Positions 18,454-27,588 of a stretch of 64,000 bases of DNA are shown here, in pieces. Numbering within the stretch: position 1 is the stretch's first letter; the number at the start of each line of letters is the position of its first letter. The notes under the pieces are model-generated. The model worked only from the letters and a program-made list of their open reading frames with translations, ran no database searches and was not told where the DNA came from. Source of the stretch: Roseococcus sp. SDR (GTDB lineage: Bacteria; Pseudomonadota; Alphaproteobacteria; Acetobacterales; Acetobacteraceae); assembly GCF_019083995.1 (NCBI RefSeq), contig NZ_JAHRCU010000006.1, positions 62,001 to 126,000 on the forward strand, given 5' to 3'. The translations under genes and the position numbers were made by a program.

Positions 18454-18834
18454 TCAGAACATCAGCCACTCAGGTGGCGGCAGGCGGGCGGGCATGGGTG
18501 CCAGCCACCCCTCCCGCTCGGGATCGGGCATCGGCGGCGCGGCCGGCAGATCCTCGAGGGGGGGCGGCGCGATCACATCCAGCAGGGGGAGAAAGCCGCT
18601 TTCGACCGGCTGCAGGCTGACGAGCACCGCCGCGAGCTCAGCCCCATGGCGTGCGCTGTCCCGCGGCTCGCTCGTCCAGGACCAGGCGCCGAAGGGGGCA
18701 CCGAGGGGTTCGCGAGGGGGCTCCATGGGGGGCTCCAGCGCGAAGCCCAGCTGCAACGAGAGATCCGCACCGGGCATCAGCGGGCCGGCCCCGATCCAGG
18801 GCACACGGCCGGCGGCCATATTGGCCAGGTTCAT
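18454..18834 (-). CDS. Proline-rich protein of unknown function, possible type I secretion substrate
   Basis: 126 aa from ATG 18834, which has a good AGGAAAGGA site 8 nt upstream. It is rich in Pro and acidic residues (EPPMEPPREPLGAPFG, IAPPPLEDLPAAPPMPDPERE) and ends in hydrophobic PPEWLMF. It has no signal peptide or TM segment and matches no family I know. It is encoded directly upstream of the type I secretion genes in the same direction, and a hydrophobic uncleaved C-terminus is compatible with a type I substrate. That role is inference; no RTX repeats are present. Confidence 0.5.
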   Translation of the reverse strand: MNLANMAAGRVPWIGAGPLMPGADLSLQLGFALEPPMEPPREPLGAPFGAWSWTSEPRDSARHGAELAAVLVSLQPVESGFLPLLDVIAPPPLEDLPAAPPMPDPEREGWLAPMPARLPPPEWLMF

Positions 18835-18963
18835 GCCGGAAATCCTTTCCTGACACACCGCGAAGCCGGCCAGGAACACCCTGCGCCAGCACGAGGGGAC
18901 GGACCCCCGCACAGCCAGGATGCGATGGTGCTGGTTGCGAAACCGTGAACGGAAGAGCGGCGA

Positions 18964-20028
18964 TCAGCCGCGGATGAAGCCGCCCGCCAGCACGCGCGCG
19001 CCGTCATACAGCACCGCCGCCTGGCCGGGTGCGGCGATGGCCGGCTCATCGGGCATCAGGGTCAGCGTTCCGCCATCCCATGCGGCGCGCATCGCCGCCG
19101 GCTGCTCGCGCCCGCGCAGCTTCGCCTCGCAGCGGAATTCGCCCTCGGGCGGCGCGATCAGCCAGTTCACCTCGCCCACGGAAATCCGCGCGCGGGCCAG
19201 CGCGGGCCGGTGCGCCACCACCACCCGGCGGCGCGGCGCATCGAGTTGCGCCACATAGAGCGCCTCCTCATCCTCGCGCCGCGAAAGCCCAAGCCCCCGC
19301 CCCTGCCCCACCGTGTAGCGCGCGAGGCCGCGATGCTGGCCCAGCACGCGGCCTTCCGTGTCCACGATCTCGCCCGGCTCCAGCGCCTCGGGGCGGAATT
19401 TCTGCACCACATCGGCATAGCTGCCGGTCGGCACGAAGCAGATGTCCTGGCTGTCCGGCTTCTCGGCCACCGCGACGCCGAGCCGCGCCGCATGTGCCCG
19501 CACCTCCGCCTTGCTGGCGAAGCCGCCGAGCGGAAACAGCGTGCGTTCCAACTGCGCGCGGGTGGTGTGGGCGAGGAAGTAGCTCTGGTCCCGCACCGGA
19601 TCCACCGCCTGGTGCAGTTCGGCGCCCTCCGGCCCATCCAGCCGCCGCGCGTAATGGCCCGTCGCCAGCATCTCGCAGCCGAGATCGGCGGCGAGTTCCG
19701 TGAGGTCGTGGAACTTCACCGTCTGGTTGCAGCGGATGCAGGGGATGGGCGTCTCGCCGCGCGCGTAGCTGTCGGCGAAATCCTGGATCACCGCGTCGCG
19801 GAAGCGCTGCTCGCGGTCCAGCACGTAATGCGGGATGCCAAGGTGCTCGGCCACATTGCGCGCGTCATGAATGTCCTGCCCCGCGCAGCAGGCGCCCTTC
19901 TTCTGCACGGCGGCGCCATGGTCATAGAGCTGCAGCGTGGCGCCGACGACCTCGTGCCCCTGTTCGTGCAGCAAGGCCGCGACGACCGAGGAGTCCACGC
20001 CGCCCGACATGGCGACGAGGATTTTCAT
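18964..20028 (-). CDS. mnmA: tRNA-specific 2-thiouridylase
   Basis: 354 aa. Adds sulfur at U34 of tRNA-Lys, -Glu and -Gln using persulfide sulfur from a cysteine desulfurase. PP-loop ATP-binding motif SGGVDSSVVAALL near residues 8-20; the catalytic cysteines lie in TPIPCIRCNQ and DSQDICFVP. Full length for the family. It is last in an operon with tenA (ATGA overlap), ferredoxin and cysteine desulfurase, which neatly supplies the sulfur donor. Confidence 0.95.
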   Translation of the reverse strand: MKILVAMSGGVDSSVVAALLHEQGHEVVGATLQLYDHGAAVQKKGACCAGQDIHDARNVAEHLGIPHYVLDREQRFRDAVIQDFADSYARGETPIPCIRCNQTVKFHDLTELAADLGCEMLATGHYARRLDGPEGAELHQAVDPVRDQSYFLAHTTRAQLERTLFPLGGFASKAEVRAHAARLGVAVAEKPDSQDICFVPTGSYADVVQKFRPEALEPGEIVDTEGRVLGQHRGLARYTVGQGRGLGLSRREDEEALYVAQLDAPRRRVVVAHRPALARARISVGEVNWLIAPPEGEFRCEAKLRGREQPAAMRAAWDGGTLTLMPDEPAIAAPGQAAVLYDGARVLAGGFIRG

Positions 20029-20750
20029 GGGGCCTTGGGAAGCCCTGCGGCATCCAGCCCCTGCTGCCAGAATCCCTGCTCCAGCCGCGCCGCCATCGAG
20101 AAGTCGCGCAGCAGGGTCGCGAAGCGCGCCTCGCCGCCATGGCTTTCGCCCAGCGCGTCAATCCGCCGCGCCGCCGCCTCGGCCATGCTCTGGTAGCCCG
20201 CACCCGCATAGCTCTCGATCCAGGACTGGTAGGGGTTGCCCGCGGCCATCCGCTGCGGATCGGCCATGATGCGCCGCGCCACCTCGGCATAGCCCACGGT
20301 GCAGGGCACCAGCGCGATCTCGAGGTCCAGGATGTCGCCCGCAAGCCCACGGTCCAGCACCCAGCGGGTGTAGGACACGGTCTCCAGCGTCTCCGGAATC
20401 TGCGTGACCTGCGCCTCGGAGAGGCCCCATTCGGCGCAATATTTCAGGTGCAGCAGCGTCTCATCCAGGATGGCGAGCACGGCCGCCGCCTTGTCGCGCA
20501 TGGCGGCAAGGCTCTCGCCCTTCACCACCGCCAGCGCCTTGGCGCGCGCGAAATGGATGAGGAAGAGGTAGTCCTGGATCAGGTAATGCTGGAACGCCTT
20601 CAGCGGCAGCGTGCCGGCCGAGAGCTGCCGCACGAAGGGATGCCAGGTGTAGCCCGTCCAATCCGCGCCCGCGGCGTCGCGCAGCCGGCGGAACAACCCG
20701 CCCTCCGCGCCGAAGGCCAGGGGATCGGCCGTGGTCAGGTCAGCCGGCAT
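20025..20750 (-). CDS. tenA: TenA-family protein (aminopyrimidine aminohydrolase / thiaminase II)
   Basis: 241 aa all-helical protein of the thiamin salvage family, which hydrolyses aminomethyl-pyrimidine degradation products of thiamin. Visible motifs: [24 protein letters not shown], the catalytic Cys region [13 protein letters not shown], and [12 protein letters not shown]. Its start overlaps the ferredoxin gene by about 11 nt and its stop overlaps mnmA, so it sits inside a sulfur-related operon, an unusual partner for TenA. Confidence 0.92.
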   Translation of the reverse strand: MPADLTTADPLAFGAEGGLFRRLRDAAGADWTGYTWHPFVRQLSAGTLPLKAFQHYLIQDYLFLIHFARAKALAVVKGESLAAMRDKAAAVLAILDETLLHLKYCAEWGLSEAQVTQIPETLETVSYTRWVLDRGLAGDILDLEIALVPCTVGYAEVARRIMADPQRMAAGNPYQSWIESYAGAGYQSMAEAAARRIDALGESHGGEARFATLLRDFSMAARLEQGFWQQGLDAAGLPKAP

Positions 20751-21066
20751 TGCGGCTGCCGGCGGGCAGCTTGACCACCAGCCCGTCCAGCGCCTCGGTC
20801 ATGATGAGCTGGCAGCCGAGGCGCGAGGTCTCCTGCAGGTCGAAGGCGAGGTCGAGCATGTCTTCCTCATCCTCGGTCGGCTCCGCCAGCTTGCCGAACC
20901 ATTCCGCATCCACGATCACATGGCAGGTGGAGCAGGCGAGGCTGCCCTCGCAGGCGCCCTCGATGTCCACGCCATGGCGATGCGCGATCTCCAGCACGGA
21001 GAGGCCGAGCGCCGCTTCCACTTCGCGGCGCGTGCCGTCGCGCTCGATGAAGGTCATCTTCGGCAT
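20740..21066 (-). CDS. fdx: 2Fe-2S ferredoxin, ISC/adrenodoxin type
   Basis: 108 aa electron carrier. Four cluster ligands are visible in [14 protein letters not shown] and the distal RLGCQ, the vertebrate-type C-x5-C-x2-C...C spacing. The family segment [10 protein letters not shown] is present. It lies 9 nt after the cysteine desulfurase stop. In ISC systems this ferredoxin supplies electrons for cluster assembly. The other isc genes (iscU, iscA, hscBA) are not adjacent. Confidence 0.93.
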   Translation of the reverse strand: MPKMTFIERDGTRREVEAALGLSVLEIAHRHGVDIEGACEGSLACSTCHVIVDAEWFGKLAEPTEDEEDMLDLAFDLQETSRLGCQLIMTEALDGLVVKLPAGSRNAG

Positions 21067-21075
21067 GGTTCGATA

Positions 21076-22266
21076 CTACTCCGCGGCGTCCGGGGTTGAA
21101 GAACGAATGAGCGTTGAGGACAGGCGCTGCCAGGCGGCGCCGATCAGGGCGGCCGCCCGGTCCATCTCGGCGGGCGAGGTAAAACGCCCCAGCCCAATCC
21201 GCAAGGTGGCCCGAGCCTCGGAATCAGGAATTCCCATCGCCCCCAGCACATAGGAGGGGGTGATCTCGGCCGAGGAGCAGGCGGAACCGGTTGAAAGGCA
21301 TACATCCGGCAAGGCCGCCAGCAGCGCCTGGGCCTCCACCCCCGGGAAGGTCAGGTTGAGATTGCCGGCGACCCGGCTCTCCATCGTGCCGTTGATGCGC
21401 AGCCCCGGAATGGCGGCCATCAGCCCATCCAGCAGGCGTTGGCGCTGGCCGGTGATGCGGCCGGAGTCCAGCATGCCCTCGGCGGCCGCGATCCGCGCCG
21501 CCTCCCCCAGGCCGACCAGCAGCGGCGCCGGCAGCGTGCCGCTGCGCAAGCCTCGCTCCTGCCCGCCACCGCTGAAGAGGGGCGCGAGACGCACGCGCGG
21601 CCGGCGGCGGACATAGAGCGCGCCCACCCCTTTCGGCCCATACATCTTATGGCCGGAGAGCGAGAGCAGGTCGGCCCGGATCTCCTCCACGTCGAGGGGG
21701 ATGCGCCCGGCAGCCTGGGCGGCATCGGTGTGGAAGAGCGCGCCGGCCTCCTTCACCACGGCGCCGATGGCGGCCAGGTCCTGCACCACCCCCGTCTCAT
21801 TGTTCACCGCCATGACGGAGACGAGCAGCGTGGGCGTCTCCAGCGCCGCCCGCAGCACGTCGAGATCGAGCAGCCCATCCGGCCGCACCGGCAGGATCAC
21901 AGGCTCGAAGCCCTCGGGCGCCAGGTCGCGCACGGATTCGAGGACGCATTTATGCTCGGTGGCGAGGGTGATGATGCGGCGCGGGCCGTCCGTCCCCGCA
22001 AACCGGGCCGCGCCCTTGATGGCGATGTTGTTGGCTTCGGTGGCACCCGAGGTGAAGACGATCTCCCGCGCATCGGCGCCGATCAGCTCCGCCACATGCC
22101 CGCGCGCTTCCTCCACTGCCTCCTCCGCCGCGCGGCCGAGCGCGTGCTCGACGGAATGCGGGTTGGCGAAATTCTCCTCCCACCAGGGGCGCATGGCGGC
22201 CAGCACCCGCGGATCGAGCGGCGTGGTGGCGTGGTGGTCGAGATAGATGGGGCGGTTCGGGCGCAT
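21076..22266 (-). CDS. Cysteine desulfurase (NifS/IscS family)
   Basis: 396 aa PLP enzyme that forms a protein persulfide from cysteine. YLDHHATTPLDPRV at the N-terminus, HSVEHALGR, the ATEHKCVL histidine, the PLP lysine in SGHKMYGPKGVGALY and the active-site Cys loop STGSACSSAE are all present. The start at 22266 (MRPNRPIYLD) matches the family; the frame is open upstream but without similarity. It is the first gene of the fdx-tenA-mnmA operon and is divergent from cytochrome b561. Confidence 0.94.
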   Translation of the reverse strand: MRPNRPIYLDHHATTPLDPRVLAAMRPWWEENFANPHSVEHALGRAAEEAVEEARGHVAELIGADAREIVFTSGATEANNIAIKGAARFAGTDGPRRIITLATEHKCVLESVRDLAPEGFEPVILPVRPDGLLDLDVLRAALETPTLLVSVMAVNNETGVVQDLAAIGAVVKEAGALFHTDAAQAAGRIPLDVEEIRADLLSLSGHKMYGPKGVGALYVRRRPRVRLAPLFSGGGQERGLRSGTLPAPLLVGLGEAARIAAAEGMLDSGRITGQRQRLLDGLMAAIPGLRINGTMESRVAGNLNLTFPGVEAQALLAALPDVCLSTGSACSSAEITPSYVLGAMGIPDSEARATLRIGLGRFTSPAEMDRAAALIGAAWQRLSSTLIRSSTPDAAE

Positions 22267-22366
22267 GATGCCCGAGAAGTGGCCCGCCGCGCCCGCTTCG
22301 GCAAGCCATCCGCCTTGCGGCCGATCAAGGCATGAGGGCCGCAGCCGTGGCATGAGGTGAGGCACC

Positions 22367-22885
22367 ATGCCCAAGACCCGCCACGACCCGCTGACCCTTG
22401 GCCTGCATTGGCTGATCGCCCTGCTGATCCTGGGCGCCTATGCGACGAGCGAACTCGCCCAGGGGCGCGGGGGCCCGGGCACCAATCTGCACGGCTCGCT
22501 CGGCCTCGCCGTCTTCGGGCTGAGCCTGATCCGCATCCTCTGGCGTGGCTTCGCGCCGCACCCCACGCCGGTGCCGATGGGCGCCTGGATGGCGCGGGCC
22601 GCGCGCCTCGCCCATGTGGCGCTCTATGCGACGATGCTGCTGGCCCCGCTGCTGGGCCTCGCCGCCCTCTGGGCGCGGGGGACGGAGATGTCCTTCCTCG
22701 GCCTCGTCGCCCTGCCCTCGCCCATGACGCCGGATCGCGCCTTCTCCCGCACGCTGAAGGGCCTGCATGAACTGGCCTCCAACGCGCTGGTCCTCCTCGC
22801 GCTGCTGCACGCGGCGGCGGCGATCTTTCACCAATATGTGCTGCGGGACGGGCTGCTGGAGCGGATGATCCCGCGGCGGCGTTAG
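22367..22885 (+). CDS. Cytochrome b561
   Basis: 172 aa membrane di-heme b-type cytochrome of the CybB kind. Four TM helices carry candidate heme histidines in LTLGLHWLIALLI, NLHGSLGLAVFGL, RLAHVALYATMLL and LLALLHAAAAIFHQY. Start ATG 22367 has GAGG upstream. It probably passes electrons between quinol and periplasmic acceptors; the partner is unknown. It stands alone between divergent and convergent operons. Confidence 0.9.
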   Translation: MPKTRHDPLTLGLHWLIALLILGAYATSELAQGRGGPGTNLHGSLGLAVFGLSLIRILWRGFAPHPTPVPMGAWMARAARLAHVALYATMLLAPLLGLAALWARGTEMSFLGLVALPSPMTPDRAFSRTLKGLHELASNALVLLALLHAAAAIFHQYVLRDGLLERMIPRRR

Positions 22886-22895
22886 GCTTCGCTGA

Positions 22896-23030
22896 GGGGC
22901 CGATTCACGCCTTTGGCGATCGGACCCTAGAGTATTTTCAAGCCAGGCAGCTTTGCTTGGCGACTCGGAAAATGCGTGAAAACAATGTGCTGGAGCCGTT
23001 TCACCGTCTTTGCTTGCGGTGAAATGGCTC
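22896..23030. repeat. Palindromic intergenic sequence and dut terminator
   Basis: The gap after the cytochrome gene holds an imperfect palindrome at about 22,896-22,926 centred on GCCTTTGGC. A strong inverted repeat follows at 22,993-23,030 (GAGCCGTTTCACCG / CGGTGAAATGGCTC, one mismatch) that runs into the dut stop codon. The latter is a likely terminator for the minus-strand operon. Between them is an AT-richer GAGTATTTTCAAGCC stretch, resembling dispersed alphaproteobacterial repeats. Confidence 0.55.
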
Positions 23031-23467
23031 TAGCCGCGACCGGTGCTGCCGAAGCCGCCCGTGCCGCGCTGCGTCTCGGGCAGCACCACCACCTCTTCCC
23101 AGGTGGCGCGGGTCACCGGCGCGAAGACCGCCTGGGCGATGCGATCGCCCCGCGCGATGGAAAAGGGCTCGGCGCCCGTGTTCAGCAGGATCACGCCCAC
23201 CTCGCCGCGATAATCGCTGTCCACCGTGCCGGGCGCGTTCAGCACCGTCACGCCATGCTTCAGCGCGAGGCCCGAGCGCGGCCGCACCTGCATCTCGAAG
23301 CCATCCGGGATGGCGACGGCCAACCCCGTCGGCACCAAAGCACGCCCGCCGGGCGGGATCACCATCTCGCGCGCCGCCAGCAAATCCATCCCGGCCGCGC
23401 CCTCGGTGGCATAGGCCGGCAGCGGCAGCCCCTCGGCATGCGGCAGGCGTTGCACCAGCACCTTCAT
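23030..23467 (-). CDS. dut: dUTP diphosphatase
   Basis: 145 aa trimeric dUTPase converting dUTP to dUMP. All five family motifs are readable: [38 protein letters not shown] and the C-terminal [12 protein letters not shown]. The start at 23467 overlaps the coaBC stop as ATGA. This coaBC-dut pairing is common in proteobacteria. Confidence 0.95.
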   Translation of the reverse strand: MKVLVQRLPHAEGLPLPAYATEGAAGMDLLAAREMVIPPGGRALVPTGLAVAIPDGFEMQVRPRSGLALKHGVTVLNAPGTVDSDYRGEVGVILLNTGAEPFSIARGDRIAQAVFAPVTRATWEEVVVLPETQRGTGGFGSTGRG

Positions 23468-24645
23468 GCGACATGCTCCGCGATACGGGCGGCGAGCCGC
23501 GCCGCGACCTCTTCCTTGGGCATTCTCGGCCAATCCTCCACACCGCTCCCGGTGACGAGATGCACGGCATTCTCCGCACCGCCCATCACGTCGCCCGAAA
23601 CGTCATTCGCGACGATCCAGTCGCAGCCCTTCCGCGCGAGCTTGTCTCGCGCGTGCTCGACGACCTTCTCGGTCTCGGCCGCGAAACCCACCACGAGGGC
23701 GGGCCGCGACGCATGGCGCGAGATCGTGGCCAGGATGTCCGGGTTCAGCGCCATGTCGAGCGTAGGCGCCTCGGCCCCCGGCTGCTTCTTCAGCTTCTGC
23801 CCGGCCTCCCGCGCCACGCGCCAATCGGCGACGGCGGCGGCGAAGATGGCGATATCCGCCGGCAGCGCGGCCTCGCAGGCGGCCAGCATCTCCCGCGCCG
23901 TCTCCACGCGCCGGACGGTGACACCCGGCGGATCAGGCAGGGCCACCGGGCCGCTGACCAGCGTGACGCGCGCGCCGAGTGCCGCCAGCGCCGCCGCGAT
24001 GGCATGCCCCTGCTTCCCGCTGCTGCGATTGGCGATGTAGCGCACCGGATCGATCGGCTCATGCGTCGGCCCGCTCGTCACCAGCGCATGCCGCCCCGAG
24101 AGCGGGCCGGAGGCGAGCAGGGTGCGGATGGCATAGGCGATGGCCTCGGGCTCGGAGAGGCGGCCGGGGCCGGATTCCGGCTCGGCCATCGGGCCATCCT
24201 CGGGGCCGATGAAATGCACGTCCCGCGCGGCCAGTGTCGCGATGTTCGCCCGCGTCGCGGGGTGCGCCCACATGGCCGGGTTCATGGCCGGCGCCACCAG
24301 CACCGGCGCGCGGGTGGCGAGCAGGATGCAGCCGGCCAGATCCTCCGCCAGGCCATGCGCCATCTGCGCCAGCCGGTTGGCGGAAGCGGGCGCGACGACC
24401 ACCGCATCCGCCCAGCGCGCCAGCCGGATATGGCCGATCTCGGCCTCGGCGGCCCAGAGGTCGTCCTGCACCGCCTCGCCCGTGATCGCGGCCAGCGATT
24501 CCTTCGTCACGAAGCGGGCGCCACCCGCCGTCAGCACCGCGCGCACCGTGGCGCCCTCGGCCCGCAGCAGGCGCACCAGCATGAGCGCCTTGAAGGCGGC
24601 GACGCTGCCCGAGACGATCAGAAGGATTTTTCGGCCTTGGAGCAT
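23464..24645 (-). CDS. coaBC: Bifunctional phosphopantothenoylcysteine decarboxylase/synthetase
   Basis: 393 aa fusion for two steps of coenzyme A synthesis. The N-terminal flavin decarboxylase half (about 1-185) shows [29 protein letters not shown] and [13 protein letters not shown]. The C-terminal synthetase half shows [22 protein letters not shown] and MALNPDILA. Start ATG 24645 (MLQGRK) fits the family better than the upstream in-frame start. It is translationally coupled to dut. Confidence 0.95.
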   Translation of the reverse strand: MLQGRKILLIVSGSVAAFKALMLVRLLRAEGATVRAVLTAGGARFVTKESLAAITGEAVQDDLWAAEAEIGHIRLARWADAVVVAPASANRLAQMAHGLAEDLAGCILLATRAPVLVAPAMNPAMWAHPATRANIATLAARDVHFIGPEDGPMAEPESGPGRLSEPEAIAYAIRTLLASGPLSGRHALVTSGPTHEPIDPVRYIANRSSGKQGHAIAAALAALGARVTLVSGPVALPDPPGVTVRRVETAREMLAACEAALPADIAIFAAAVADWRVAREAGQKLKKQPGAEAPTLDMALNPDILATISRHASRPALVVGFAAETEKVVEHARDKLARKGCDWIVANDVSGDVMGGAENAVHLVTGSGVEDWPRMPKEEVAARLAARIAEHVA

Positions 24646-24690
24646 GGCGTGGAGGTTAAGCCGGGCGCGGCCGGAAGTCACCGCGCCCGA

Positions 24691-25518
24691 TCATCGGGCC
24701 CTGAACATGAGCAGGAGCCCGGTGAGCGTGATCGTCCCGCCCAGCAGGTCGCCCCAGGCCAGGCGCTCCCCCATGAAGGCCCAGCCCAGCATGGCCGCGA
24801 CCGGCGGCGCCATGAGCTGCAGCGCCGCCGCATTGGCCGCCCCGAAACGCCCGATCACCACGAAGAACAGCCCATAGCCCAGGATGCCGACCACCAGGCA
24901 GGAATAGATCATGCCGAGGATGAGTGTGGCGCTGGCGGTCTCCGGCGGCGGGCCGCCCAGCAGGCCGGCCAGCGCCACCAGCACCAGCCCCGCCACCGCC
25001 GTCTGGCCGAGATTGGCGGCCCAGGGGTCCACGCGCCCCCGCGCCGGCGCATAGGCCAGCACGCCCAGCGCCTGGGAGAAGGCGCCCAGCAGCGCGAGGC
25101 CAAGCCCCCAGGCCTCCGCCGCCGCCAGCCCATCTGCCGAGCGCAGCAGCCCGAGCGTGGCGACGCCCAGCCAGCCCAGGCCCAGCCCCGCCCAGCCCAG
25201 GCGGTTCAGCGCGCGGCCGCGCCAGGCCTCACCCAGCGCCACGAACAGCGGGGTGCAGGCGGAAAGCAGGGCCACCAGCCCCGAGGGCACATGCGCCGAG
25301 GCGACCCAGGCGCAGGCGAGGTAGCCGCCCATGCCGAAGGCGCCCATCAGCGCGAGCCGCCAGCGATCCTCGCCCGCCGGGAAGGGCGCACGCCGCCAGC
25401 GCCAGATCAGCCACAGCAGCGGGACCACCGCCACGAAGCGGATGGCCAAGGCCCAGAGCGGCGGCCATTCCAGCGCCACGAGCCGCGCCGCATTGAAGGC
25501 GGAGCCCCACATGAGCAC
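24691..25518 (-). CDS. EamA/DMT-family transporter
   Basis: At least 275 aa, ten hydrophobic segments in two EamA repeats, with YVLMWGSAFNAARL at the N-terminus and the second repeat around VVGILGYGLFFVVIGRFGAANAAAL. Probable metabolite exporter, substrate unknown. The GTG at 25518 cuts into the first TM helix. The frame continues upstream as INLLLATLY to a stop at 25552-25554 with no AUG/GUG/UUG, so an ATC start at 25545 or a frameshift is possible (see findings). Confidence 0.8.
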   Translation of the reverse strand: MLMWGSAFNAARLVALEWPPLWALAIRFVAVVPLLWLIWRWRRAPFPAGEDRWRLALMGAFGMGGYLACAWVASAHVPSGLVALLSACTPLFVALGEAWRGRALNRLGWAGLGLGWLGVATLGLLRSADGLAAAEAWGLGLALLGAFSQALGVLAYAPARGRVDPWAANLGQTAVAGLVLVALAGLLGGPPPETASATLILGMIYSCLVVGILGYGLFFVVIGRFGAANAAALQLMAPPVAAMLGWAFMGERLAWGDLLGGTITLTGLLLMFRAR

Positions 25519-25551
25519 GTAGAGCGTGGCGAGAAGGAGGTTGATGCGCGC

Positions 25552-25794
25552 CTAGCCCTGGCGCTCGCGCAGCAGCGCCTCGATCCGCGCCAGCGCCTGC
25601 TGCTGGCGCCGGAGCGCGATGCCGAGCCCGCCGATGGCGATCAGCGCCAGGGACGAAACGCCCCCCGCCCCCGCATAGAGCATCCGCGCGCGGGACCAGC
25701 CCTCACCCCCCCAGGGCGTGGCGCCCCAGGCGAGATGCAGGCAAGACAGCAGGGCGAGCCCGCCGAAGACCTGAAGCGCGCGGTGGAGAATCAT
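25552..25794 (-). CDS. Small membrane protein of unknown function
   Basis: 80 aa with two hydrophobic segments ([18 protein letters not shown] and [16 protein letters not shown]) and a charged C-terminal helix [22 protein letters not shown] 25794 overlaps the folD stop (ATGA), so it is translationally coupled to folD. No family recognised. Confidence 0.6.
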   Translation of the reverse strand: MILHRALQVFGGLALLSCLHLAWGATPWGGEGWSRARMLYAGAGGVSSLALIAIGGLGIALRRQQQALARIEALLRERQG

Positions 25795-26630
25795 GCGCGG
25801 CGCGCCAGCGCGGCCTCGAGCGTGTTCTCCAGCAGGCAGGCGATGGTCATCGGCCCCACGCCGCCCGGCACCGGGGTGATGGCGGCCGCCCGCGGCAGCG
25901 CCTCGGCATAGGCCACGTCACCCACCAGCTTGCCATCCGGCAGGCGGTTGATCCCCACGTCGATCACGATGGCGCCCTCACGCACCCAGTCGCCGCGGAT
26001 CATCTCGGGCCGGCCGACGGCGGCGATCAGGATATCCGCGCGCCGGCATTCCTCCGGCAGGTCCCGCGTGCGGGAATGGGCGATGGTGACCGTGCAGTCG
26101 GCCGCCAGGAGAAGCTGCGCCATGGGCCGGCCGACGATCTGGCTGCGGCCCACCACCACGGCCCGCGCGCCGCGCAGCGTGGCCTTGGCCTCGGCCAGCA
26201 GGTGCATCGCGCCGCGCGGCGTGCAGGGCACGAGGCCGGGCAGCCCCGACGCCAGCCGCCCGGCATTGATCGGGTGGAAACCGTCCACATCCTTCGCCGG
26301 ATCCACCGCCGCGATCGCCGCCTCGGCGCGGATATGCGCGGGCAGGGGCAGCTGGACCAGGATGCCATCCACCGAAGGGTCGGCGTTGAGTGCCGCGATC
26401 TCGGCCAGCAGCTCGGCCTCGGTGGTGCTCTCCGGCAAGTGCCGCGTGCGGGAGGCGAAGCCCGCCGCCGTCGCCGCCTTGTCCTTGTTGCGGACATAGA
26501 CGCCGCTTGCCGGGTCCTCTCCCACACGGAGCACGACCAGGCCGGGCTTGAAGTCCAGCGCCGCGATGCGGGTGGCGAGCTGCCCGCGCAGCCGCTCAGC
26601 GACCGCCTTGCCGTCGAGGATCTGCGTCAT
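25791..26630 (-). CDS. folD: Methylenetetrahydrofolate dehydrogenase/cyclohydrolase
   Basis: 279 aa bifunctional NADP-dependent folate enzyme. Catalytic lysine segment [14 protein letters not shown], substrate motif [28 protein letters not shown] and the NADP loop [16 protein letters not shown] are all present, plus [10 protein letters not shown] near the C-terminus. It begins 3 nt after the yggT-like gene stop, in one operon. Confidence 0.96.
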   Translation of the reverse strand: MTQILDGKAVAERLRGQLATRIAALDFKPGLVVLRVGEDPASGVYVRNKDKAATAAGFASRTRHLPESTTEAELLAEIAALNADPSVDGILVQLPLPAHIRAEAAIAAVDPAKDVDGFHPINAGRLASGLPGLVPCTPRGAMHLLAEAKATLRGARAVVVGRSQIVGRPMAQLLLAADCTVTIAHSRTRDLPEECRRADILIAAVGRPEMIRGDWVREGAIVIDVGINRLPDGKLVGDVAYAEALPRAAAITPVPGGVGPMTIACLLENTLEAALARRA

Positions 26631-26633
26631 GGC

Positions 26634-26945
26634 TCAGAAATACAGCCCGAATTCGATCATGTAGGACCGCACGGCGCCCACCAGCAGCATGGCGGCCTGG
26701 ACCAGCAGCATGACGATGAGGGGCGAGATGTCGATGCCGCCCAGATTCGGAAGCCTGTTCCGCACCGGGCGCATGGCGGGCTCGGTCACGCGGTAGAAGA
26801 AGTCCGAGATGGTCCAGACCAGGCGGTTGCGCGTGTCGAGCACGTTGAAGCCGATGAGCAGCGAAAGCACGGCCGCGATCAGGATGGCCCAGAAGAACAG
26901 GGTGAGCCCCGCCTGGATCAGGAAGAACAAGGCGTCGAGGATCAT
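26634..26945 (-). CDS. YggT-family integral membrane protein
   Basis: 103 aa with two hydrophobic segments (FFLIQAGLTLFFWAILIAAVLSLLIGF and PLIVMLLVQAAMLLVGAV) flanking the conserved loop TISDFFYRVTEPAMRPVRNRLPNLGGIDISP. The family is of unknown biochemical role, linked to cell division and turgor in some bacteria. The start at 26945 matches family length; the frame is open upstream. It leads the folD-coaBC-dut operon. Confidence 0.9.
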   Translation of the reverse strand: MILDALFFLIQAGLTLFFWAILIAAVLSLLIGFNVLDTRNRLVWTISDFFYRVTEPAMRPVRNRLPNLGGIDISPLIVMLLVQAAMLLVGAVRSYMIEFGLYF

Positions 26946-27108
26946 GTCGGCGGCGCTCCGAAAAGGTCGGCGTGAGGGCTTCCTTGTCGCGGAAGGTCGC
27001 TGAACCGGCAAGGGGGAAGGAGATCGGTCCGGGGGGCGCTTGACACCCTGGCGCCCATCCCGCATGACGCGCCCCGCAATCGGTGCGATGGCGCCGGTCA
27101 TGTGGTGC

Positions 27109-27184
<76 letters not shown>

Positions 27185-27243
27185 CCCCCCGAATTGCAAT
27201 CAATTGTTTTTATAAGATAACTTCTCCCGAGGCTGGGGGCCGA

Positions 27244-27261
27244 CCCAACGTTGTTCCCAAC
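27244..27261 (+). repeat. Candidate integrase arm site, left
   Basis: CCCAACGTTGTTCCCAAC, 17 of 18 bases identical to 48872-48889 and in the same orientation near the opposite end of the island. Each copy lies within about 150 nt of an att core (59 nt here), as arm-type integrase sites do. It could also be incidental similarity to the integrase 5' flank. Confidence 0.45.
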
Positions 27262-27426
27262 GGGTAGGTTGCCTTGAGTTCCCCGCTACGGCTCCTAGTG
27301 CCCCCAGGTCCTCTGTTTGGGCGCTGCCTTTTCTCGGAGAGCCCCTGTCTCGTAGTTCATGCACATCTTGAGCGGCTCAGGAACCTAATTCTCCGTAGGC
27401 GCCGCGATCCGAGTGTTGCGAGCAGG

Positions 27427-27588
27427 ACGCCTTGGCCCGCGGAGCATGTGCGGATCATCCGCCTGCTGGTCCGCCGGGTGAAGATAGGGGCCGAGGGTGC
27501 GGCGGTGCGGCTGCGTCTGGATGGGCTCGGCAGCCCGGTCCGAGACCTCGCCGCCCAGGCGCCCGAGGCTGGGAGGGCAGCAGCATGA
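27427..27588 (+). pseudogene. C-terminal remnant of a large serine recombinase
   Basis: About 53 codons reading WPAEHVRIIRLLVRRVKIGA then RLRLDGLGSPVRDLAA, the pattern of the extreme C-terminus of large serine recombinases found in alphaproteobacterial elements. The rest of the gene is absent; the open frame upstream (from about 27274) shows no similarity. It ends with an ATGA overlap to the next small gene, a linkage kept from the parent locus. Probably a scar of an earlier element. Confidence 0.5.
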
